Assembly: GCA_951799405.1 (NCBI GenBank)
Contig: OX637332.1
Span: 30,480,832-30,544,831, forward strand
DNA: 64,000 nucleotides
Source: Agapetus fuscipes
Taxonomy: Eukaryota > Arthropoda > Insecta > Trichoptera > Glossosomatidae
Reading direction: 5' to 3'
Program-made: the position numbers and the translations under genes
Notes under the pieces: generated by a model
What the model was told of the DNA's origin: nothing
Database searches by the model: none
Seen by the model: only the letters and a program-made list of their open reading frames with translations
In this document: one piece after another, positions 57,250-64,000 of the stretch
How the letters are laid out: each line of letters begins with the position of its first letter
How positions within the stretch are numbered: the first letter of the stretch is position 1

Positions 57250-57745
57250 GACCGGTCCGTAGTCCAGTGGTAACACTTCGGACTCGTGAATGGAAGGTTG
57301 TGGGTTCGAGTCCCGGCAGAGCACAAAAAAATACCATTCATATTTTCAAATTTGCTCTTCGCTGGGTTGAAAAATTTATTAACCTTTACCAAAGACCGGT
57401 CATCAAAAGGTCCATCCAGCCTTACAACAACTGGGTCTTGCTTGAGAATTGTCGCTTTGTAGCGAAGACGACCAAACTTGTAAAAAGGTTGATAGCTCAA
57501 TTGATAGCATGCTTGCATTCCATGCTGAGAGCAATGGTTCGATCCCAAGGTTTACTCAGCCTTCACAATAAATGTGAAACAGCCCCCCTGGAGCTGGGAA
57601 GCCCCCACTTCAACTGAAAGTGATTTATGTGAGGCCAGCCTCCTTACCCGTAAAAATAAATAGGTCCCGAATTGCCACATGCAACCCCTTGGGGGATAGC
57701 GCAGGCAAGAAGTTACACTATACGTGTAGCTTAGTTACGTGCCGA
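57250..57745 (+). mobile_element. SINE-D, two-headed tRNA-derived SINE
   Basis: Head 1 57254-57325: GGTCCGTAGTCCAGTGGTAA, GACTCGTGAATGG, GGGTTCGAGTCCCGGCAGAG. Linker with GCGCTTTGTAGCG changed to GTCGCTTTGTAGCGAAGACG. Head 2 57488-57550. Tail ends TTACACTATACGTGTAGC. Confidence 0.85.
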
Positions 57746-58108
57746 GCCCACTCAGAGTGAGTTCTTATTACTTACATATCAATACCTGAAAGGTAAAACT
57801 GAAAAGCTTACATGGGTTTCTCAGATAAATGCACTTTTTTTACTATTTTCTACGAGAGAAAACACTACAAAAAGTGAAAATCCTGAGGTTTAGAAGTTTT
57901 TCATGAGAACTTATTTAAAATTAGTTAATACTTACTTAAGTAACACCCAAAAAAAAAAAAATTATCCTCGATTTGTCAAATCAGTGAATCAGCACGTACC
58001 TATTCAGTTTAACCTTTAAGGTGACGATATGTAAAGTAACAGATGCCAATCAGAACAACCTTCAAGTTTCTTAAACTCCTACGCTTTGCAAAAATATACA
58101 ATTTAAGA
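57746..58108. other. ~360 bp, nothing recognised
   Basis: No element or gene recognised. Confidence 0.4.
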
Positions 58109-58116
58109 GCATACAC

Positions 58117-58345
58117 CAGTGGCGAAGGGTGCCATACAAGCCGATTCCCATCGGTTTCCCGTTTAAAATGAGGCAGAAATGATAATAAAGTAGACTGCAT
58201 GGTTTCAATGGGGAAAAAATACGTATTGTTTCTTTGGTTTTAAATGTATTTTTTTACTTTGTGCCTATATTTTTTAACTACTTTGTTACATCATTTTAAA
58301 AGGGAAGCCGATGGGAACCGGCTTGTATGGCCCCCTTCGCCACTG
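58117..58345 (+). mobile_element. hAT MITE, copy 3
   Basis: 229 bp, same family as 23437-23663 and in the same orientation. Flanks GCATACAC / GTATACAC (7/8). Confidence 0.88.
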
Positions 58346-58594
58346 GTATACACTTAAACGACAATATACTAATGAAGATATTGCAAAAAAAGAGATAAAA
58401 CAGTGACTGGGATACCAGAAATAAAATAGATTTCAAATCATTTTACTTACTCGATAGACATTTGATTAAAAACCATCAGCTTACATAAGTACTACTGATA
58501 ATGATATTTTCAAAATGAAAAAAAGATATATTTCAAAGACATGCATTATCCATGAGTGAGTCCAATAGAACCAAAGACTATATCTAGATTTATT
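58346..58594. other. Spacer, nothing recognised
   Basis: No element recognised. Confidence 0.4.
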
Positions 58595-58856
58595 TACTTG
58601 ACTTATTGGTTGGTATGAGGCTGACCAAAGATAGTGTAAAAATGGTTCACTTTGCCAATGTCATCCCTGTTTAAGATAAGGTTGGCAAAAGTTGTGAGGC
58701 TTCTGATTATTTGCGGTTTGGATTTTAATATGAAGGTACACACGCAGCATTTGTAAGCGCAAACTCACACATGTCTATTTGTGGGCATACATTCAATATG
58801 AATTTTATGTGTAAATATACATCTTTGCAACTTACGATTATAAATCTCAGGTTTAA
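58595..58856 (+). mobile_element. RTE-A 3'-terminal module, divergent
   Basis: TTACTTGACTTATTGGTTGG to TTTGCAACTTACGATTATAA. Confidence 0.8.
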
Positions 58857-59046
58857 AAACGAGATAAATATATGGAAACACAGAGAATGTCATTTTTAAT
58901 GTTGATATTTTTTTATCTCAAGTTTGAAAAATATCTTAGATTGCCACATATGGTTCTATAGGACTCTTCTAGCAAATCTTCATGTTAAATAAAATTTTAA
59001 TATATTTTTAGAAAATTTGAAAAATAGGACATTTTCAAAAGCAGTA
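58857..59046. other. Spacer, nothing recognised
   Basis: No element recognised. Confidence 0.4.
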
Positions 59047-59048
59047 AT

Positions 59049-59308
59049 AAACTTATAGGTTGGTATGAGGCTGACCACCCATACTGTAAAAAATGGTTCA
59101 CTTTGACAATGTCACCCCTGTTTCAGGGAAGGTCAGCAAAAGTTGTGGGGCTTATGTTCATTTGAGGTTTGGATTTTATTTGTAAGTACACATTCAGCAT
59201 TTGTAAGCGCGAACTACACTTGTTTGTTTGTGGGCATACATCTGAGAGCTTTAAATGAATGTATCCTTGCAACTTAGATTATAGATTATTATAGATTATA
59301 GTATACCA
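59049..59308 (+). mobile_element. RTE-A 3'-terminal module
   Basis: AACTTATAGGTTGGTATGAG to an ATTATAGATTATTATAGATT tail; tail-to-tail with the 3' end of the full-length RTE-A. Confidence 0.85.
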
Positions 59309-59335
59309 ACCCTTTACCTTCTATAATCTATCTAT

Positions 59336-59583
59336 CTATAATCTATAATCTAAGTTGCAAGGATATATTCATTTAAAGCTCTCAGATGTAAGCCCAACAA
59401 CAAACAAGTGTAGTTCGCGCTTACAAATGCTGAATGTGTACTTACAAATAAAATCCAAACCTCAAATGAACATAAGCCCCACAACTTTTGCCGACCTTCC
59501 CTGAAACAGGGGTAACATTGGCAAAGTGAACCATTTTTTACAGTATGGGTGGTCAGCCTCATACCAACCTATAAGTCAAGGAA
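59336..59583 (-). repeat. RTE-A terminal module in its parent element
   Basis: The module that recurs ~45 times in the window, here as the 3' end of the LINE. It is most similar to the nearby copy 59049-59308 and to 38068-38320. Confidence 0.85.
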
Positions 59584-59698
59584 TATGAATAAAAAATTAC
59601 ATTTAAATATATAAAAGAACAAAACCTTACAAAGAAATCTATACAAAAAAAGTCAGAAATTTCCTATGCAAAAAATGTAGCAAATTAATACACCAACA

Positions 59699-59940
59699 TT
59701 AGAAATCACCATTGCAGATTAGCCGCCACTTCTTCCTGTCCTTGCACACTTCTTTCATTTCATCCAGAGTCATAACCTTTTTCATGCAAGTCCTCCTTTT
59801 ATTATGACTCTGGATATCCCATTCATTCGCTATTTCAGAAATTTGATCCATCCATACTTTTCTCGGTCTTCCTCTACCGCGACATCCATCTATTTTAGCA
59901 ACATATACTTTCTTCGTCAATCTTTCATCACCATTCTCTC
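59699..59940 (-). pseudogene. RTE-A C-terminus after the frameshift
   Basis: Frame with E-R-L-T-K-K-V-Y, G-R-G-R-P-R-K-V-W-M-D-Q-I-S-E-I and C-K-D-R-K-K-W-R-L-I-C, stop at 59701-59699. It completes the RT protein. Confidence 0.8.
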
Positions 59941-61260
59941 CATATGCCCGAACCATCTTAACATACTTCTTTTAATCTTCACTTTCACACTTTCCCTTAC
60001 ACCACATTCTTCTCTTACAAAATTATTCCTCACTCTGTCACTTCGTTTTTTCCCAATCATACTTCTTAGATAGTCCATTTCTACTGTATGGACTTTACTA
60101 ATTTCCCTTTCACTCACCGTCCAGGCTTCACTTCCATACATCAAGGTTGGCACTAGTATACCACCGTGCACCGCCAATCTAACATTTTTTGAGAGATTCT
60201 GGTTCCTGGCGATGCTAGCGGTAGCACCCAGTACGCACCTGCCTTTCATTATTCTTCTTTCAAATTCACCGGTCATCCTTCCATCTTTTTCAAACTTACT
60301 TCCCAGGTATACAAACTCATTTACGACATCAACATTCATTCCATTAATTTTAAATTCATAATGCATACTTTCATCATCTCTTTCAAAAATCAATACTTTC
60401 GTCTTACTTGCATTCAACTTCAAATGGTTACCTTTCAAAGCTTCATTCAATCTAGAGAGCATTGTTTGCAATTCTACTGCTGAATCAGATACAAGAACTG
60501 CATCATCTGCATACAGTAGAACACTCACTTTGCTCTCTCCTATCATCAATCCACAATCATTAAGTCGAGCATCTCTGACACACTTGTCCATGACTATGTT
60601 AAATAGCCATGGACTCATCACACATCCTTGCCTCACACCCTTATAAACTTCAAACCACTCACTATACTCACCATCAATACGGACACATGCCTTACTATTT
60701 TCATAGTTTGCATGCACCGCACCTAGGAGAGCCCCATTCACTCCGTATGCTTTCAAAACATCCCATAACATACCTCTGTCTACTGAGTCAAAAGCCTTTT
60801 CCAGATCTACAAAGGCCGTGAACAGCTTCCGCCTCACCGACAATTGTTTTTCAACAAGTTGTCGTAGAGTAAAAATCTGATCAACACAGCCTCTACCGGC
60901 CATAAAGCCGGACTGTACATCGGAAATCCTTTCACTAGTAGTCAGAATCACATTTTTTATAATCACCTTACAGAAGACTTTTCCTGGTATACTGAGTAGA
61001 CTGATTGGTCTGAAGTTCTGACAGTCTTTTTTGTCCCCTTTACCTTTGTAAATGGGAACAATGACTGCCTTCCTCCAATCCATCGGTACTACTCCTGCAT
61101 TCACACAGAGCTTACATAATTCGTACATCCAATCTATCACACATTCACCTCCTGCTTTCAACATTTCACCATTTATACCATCAAACCCAGCAGACTTCCC
61201 ATTCTTCAGACGTGAAATAGACACTTTCATTTCTTCTTTCATAATATTCAATTCATTCGC
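59917..61260 (-). pseudogene. RTE-A reverse transcriptase part of the reading frame
   Basis: ~444 codons in the same frame as 61261-62703, directly after the TAA. RT motifs: L-K-N-G-K-S-A-G-F-D-G-I, N-F-R-P-I-S-L-L, F-V-D-L-E-K-A-F-D-S-V-D, G-V-R-Q-G-C-V-M-S-P, L-Y-A-D-D-A-V-L (near 60500-60520). After F-G-H-M-E-R-M the frame is lost by a one-base deletion near 59934. No own ATG at its start, so it cannot be translated alone without another initiation. Confidence 0.85.
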
Positions 61261-62703
61261 TTAATCTATCTGTTCATAAATTCTTCTTTCACCCTGACCA
61301 AAAATTTCTTGAAAATAGTTCTTCCATCTCTTGCATACTTCTACATTCTCCCATACCATCTCACCGGCAGCACTTTTGACTCCCGGAGTGGTCAATGCAG
61401 AAGATTTATTTCTATCCGCATTGATCCACCTCCAAAATTCCTTCTTACTGTCGGTGAAACTTTTGTTAATCCTTTCCTCAATCTTTCTTTGTTCATTCAT
61501 CTTGCTTTCATAAATTATATTCTTCGCCATTCTCTTAGCTATCTTATATTCCTCTTCTAGCTTTCTATCATTTCTATCATTCAACCAATTTTCGTAACAC
61601 TTTTTCTTAACTTTCACAGCTTTCTTCACTCTATCATTCCACCAGGCATCTCCTTTCAATCTTCCACCTTTCGTTACCCCACATGCTTTTTTAGCGCATT
61701 CAGTCATTCCTTCTTTCAGATCTTTCCACATACTTTCAATATCTTTTCCACACACACTCTTCTCAAGTTCACTCACACTTAAAATTTTGTGGAGCTCTGA
61801 TACGTACTTCTCTTGCACATTTTCTTCATTCAGCCTTTCTACTTTTATTCTAGGCAATCTTACTTTCCTCTTGCGTTTCTTCTTTCTTACTTCACCAATC
61901 ATTATTTTGGCACATAAGAGATAGTGGTCACTGCCTATTTCAGGCCCCCGGTAGACACGGCTATCTCTTACGGCTCCTCTCAATCTTTCATCCACACAGA
62001 TGTAGTCAATGATTGTGCGACTTCCCACAATCTGCCTCGTGTACAGATGCACATCCTTATGCCGAAACCAAGTATTCGATGCAAAAAGACTGTGCTCCGC
62101 ACACAAAGCAACCAGATGTCGCCCATTATCATTGACTACACCTCTCCCACCAGGACCAATTATTTTCAAACATTCATCCCTCTGTGCACCTATCCATCCA
62201 TTCATATCACCTAAAATTACAATGTTTTCATTATTTTTCCTTTCATGCACAACCGCATTCAATTCATTCCAAAAACTCATTCTCACCTCCATACACTCTG
62301 AATCAACAGGAGCATAACAGGCAACCAAGAAAAGTCTCAAACTGTTAATTTTGAATTTAACAACCAAAATCCTAGGAGAAACTCTTCGATAACCCGTTAT
62401 ACATCCTTTTACACACTCACTCACAATCACACCTACACCTTGCCTTTCATTCCCATCTTCCACACCTGACCAAATATACAATTCACCGTTCACTAATACT
62501 TTCTCACCATTTCCTTTCATTTTTGTTTCAGTCACACCCATTACTTTTATTCGTTTCTCTTTCATTACATTCATAATTTCTTTCTCCTTGCAATCATTCA
62601 TCTTCCTTACATTCCATGTCCCGAAAACCCATTCATTCTTTCTATGAAAATTAGTGGCGGCATTTCCACAACGTGCAGGTACAAAATTATTGTTGGTGGC
62701 CAT
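61261..62703 (-). CDS. RTE-A endonuclease part of the reading frame
   Basis: 480 codons from ATG 62703. Apurinic-type endonuclease near residues 25-265: T-W-N-V-R-K-M-N-D, V-T-E-T-K-M-K-G, G-D-M-N-G-W-I-G, and G-S-D-H-Y-L-L. The frame is ended by TAA at 61263-61261, in the same phase as the RT coding part, so this looks like a nonsense mutation of a single long frame. A highly charged linker follows the endonuclease. Confidence 0.85.
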   Translation of the reverse strand: MATNNNFVPARCGNAATNFHRKNEWVFGTWNVRKMNDCKEKEIMNVMKEKRIKVMGVTETKMKGNGEKVLVNGELYIWSGVEDGNERQGVGVIVSECVKGCITGYRRVSPRILVVKFKINSLRLFLVACYAPVDSECMEVRMSFWNELNAVVHERKNNENIVILGDMNGWIGAQRDECLKIIGPGGRGVVNDNGRHLVALCAEHSLFASNTWFRHKDVHLYTRQIVGSRTIIDYICVDERLRGAVRDSRVYRGPEIGSDHYLLCAKIMIGEVRKKKRKRKVRLPRIKVERLNEENVQEKYVSELHKILSVSELEKSVCGKDIESMWKDLKEGMTECAKKACGVTKGGRLKGDAWWNDRVKKAVKVKKKCYENWLNDRNDRKLEEEYKIAKRMAKNIIYESKMNEQRKIEERINKSFTDSKKEFWRWINADRNKSSALTTPGVKSAAGEMVWENVEVCKRWKNYFQEIFGQGERRIYEQID

Positions 62704-62760
62704 TTCTACATAACAAAATTTGAAAAACTTAGGTTAGTAAATATACACAGAAAAAAAAAA

Positions 62761-63315
62761 ATATTAAGCTAAAAAACATAAAACTCAAACAGAAATAAGT
62801 TAAAAGTAAAGTTAAAAAAGTTAAAAGTAATGTTAGTAAATATACAAAGAAAATATATATATATATAAATAAGTAGTTAAAAAAAACAAATATATTGTCC
62901 ATATAAAAGTCCACAATTTTAATTTTGCGCCATGTGCCATATTGTCCTCTTAAATCCGGTAGGTATAACACAATTTTTATTTTTCCTTCCTGTAATTTTG
63001 TTTTTGTTCCAAAAAATTTTCAAAAATAGTTGAGGTTATGTACCCGTATCAAAATTTTTCTTCCAAAGATGTCCAAATACAAATAATCATGATGGCAATT
63101 TGCATTTTTGTTACTAATGCACGAAAGACAGATCTTGAGCTCCTGCCAAACCACTGCGCCAGATTGTACAATCACAATTTTTTCCTTCAACCTGAACATG
63201 AAGATCGATGGAGCGGCGGCCTAAACGGTAGGCGTGTTTGTATAATGGCCGAATATAAAGTAATTCACAGTTCCCAAGTGCTACCGTTTGCCTCTACGTC
63301 TCACAATCTACCGTA
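62761..63315. other. Unassigned; one moderately GC-rich patch
   Basis: 63175-63305 is less AT-rich than its flanks (GATGGAGCGGCGGCCTAAAC), but I see no motif or splice signals that define a gene. Confidence 0.4.
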
Positions 63316-64000
63316 GAATGTTTGAGTAATTCAATTTTCACACCATTAAAGCATAAATGGTGTTATTTTTAATTCAAAATGCTCCAGAAAAAACCACAAC
63401 AATAATTAATGACAGATAGGTATAGGTATATACCTACCTTCATTGTTTTTTTTTTTTTTTTGAGATATGGAGTCAAACATTTAAAATATTTTTTGATTTT
63501 ATTAAAAACATAAAATAAATCATTAATTGATGAGGCATTTACTTTGTAAACTTTCATTTTTAATACATAAAGAAAGACTTATTCAGGAGATTTACATTGT
63601 TAAAAGCACTTTTTACATTAAATTAAAAATAACAATAATATAAAATATTAATGTAAAGATATTTATGATTTTTTTCTTACAATATAAAACTCAATAAATT
63701 ATTACAGCTATAAGTGTGTATTAATTAAGAAATTGTAAAAATATATAATGTAATAATGAACAACAGATTTATAAAAAAACTTACATGAATTAATGATGTA
63801 TTAATTTTGAAGGAAATTTAATTTACAAAAATAAAAAAAATATCATAGGTAAATTTGATAACAATGACAATAATAATTATTATTATAAAAGATGTAAATA
63901 TTTTTAAACAAATTTCATTTTATAAACAATTAATAATCTGTTAGTTTTTTTGTTAAACTTAAACTAAGCAATAATGTCCTATTGTGTTACATTTACAATT
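63316..64000. other. Strongly AT-rich end of window
   Basis: About 685 bp of low-complexity A/T-rich sequence without recognised element or gene. Confidence 0.5.

Larger units (their letters stand above)
59319..62760 (-). mobile_element. RTE-A LINE, near full length
   Basis: From the 5' side: short leader (~62704-62760, 5' end not determinable), endonuclease-RT reading frame 62703-59699 broken once by a stop and once by a frameshift, 3' UTR 59698-59584, terminal module 59583-59336, TCTATAATCTATCTATCTAT tail. One long endonuclease-RT frame and a short tandem-repeat tail fit the RTE clade. Confidence 0.88.

Noticed and set aside
63038..63316. 92-codon plus-strand frame near the window end
   Set aside because: No motif recognised and composition is only slightly different from the flanks; not enough to call a gene.

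Overview
This window looks like intergenic DNA from an arthropod, most likely an insect, built almost entirely from transposable elements. It holds R1-clade and RTE-clade LINEs, an intact BEL/Pao element, a Ty3/Gypsy derivative, Penelope remnants with hammerhead ribozymes, hAT and Tigger/pogo DNA transposons, and several tRNA- and 5S-derived SINEs. There are no operons or CRISPR arrays. The assignment rests on element content only; no species-diagnostic gene is present. The only candidate host coding sequence is one short terminal exon at 24058-24257 (minus strand), which I could not identify.

Names used here (mine): RTE-A is the RTE LINE whose 3' end carries a ~250 bp terminal module and a TTAGA/TTATAGA-type tail. 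RTE-B is a related family with a (GTTACA)n or (CTTGT)n tail. LINE-C and LINE-D are two further LINE 3' ends. SINE-M is a one-tRNA-head SINE and SINE-D is its two-headed derivative. L2-like denotes non-LTR 3' ends with a GDRAF...AGP...WN protein motif followed by a GGCGCTATA-type 3' end.

Layout. 1-4130: module copies, a Penelope/hammerhead relic, a tRNA-derived SINE, SINE-M, and a SINE-D whose head begins with a 5S rRNA-like segment. 4131-8639: an apparent hAT element with an 8 bp target duplication; inside it lie L2-like tails and a nested Ty3/Gypsy element (4515-7808) that keeps gag and integrase but lacks protease, RT and RNase H. 9000-13480: LINE 3' ends, two MITEs or foldback elements and an inverted duplicated segment. 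13483-17273: R1-clade element with an open 1114-codon ORF2 and 14 bp target duplication, inserted in a SINE-D copy. 17300-22650: RTE tails, SINE-D, a 16-bp minisatellite grown inside a module, and a tandem run of modules. 22680-24260: degenerate tandem copies of the end of the putative host exon, hit by a LINE, a solo LTR and a hAT MITE. 24288-43600: dense nested modules, SINEs, Tigger/pogo, RTE-B, hammerhead-bearing palindromes and a Penelope GIY-YIG fragment. 43624-45276: second hAT composite with a perfect 8 bp duplication. 45352-53025: an Ac-like hAT MITE split by an intact BEL/Pao element (45802-52905). 53100-59300: modules, SINE-D, and a 700 bp foldback hairpin. 59319-62760: an almost full-length RTE-A (minus) with one in-frame stop and one frameshift. 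62761-64000: AT-rich, nothing recognised.

The elements are linked mainly by nesting, which gives a relative insertion order. RTE machinery probably mobilised the modules, and may have mobilised the SINEs. The BEL/Pao ORF and the near-identical LTR pairs of BEL and Gypsy point to recent activity. All family assignments come from motifs read by eye; no database search was run.
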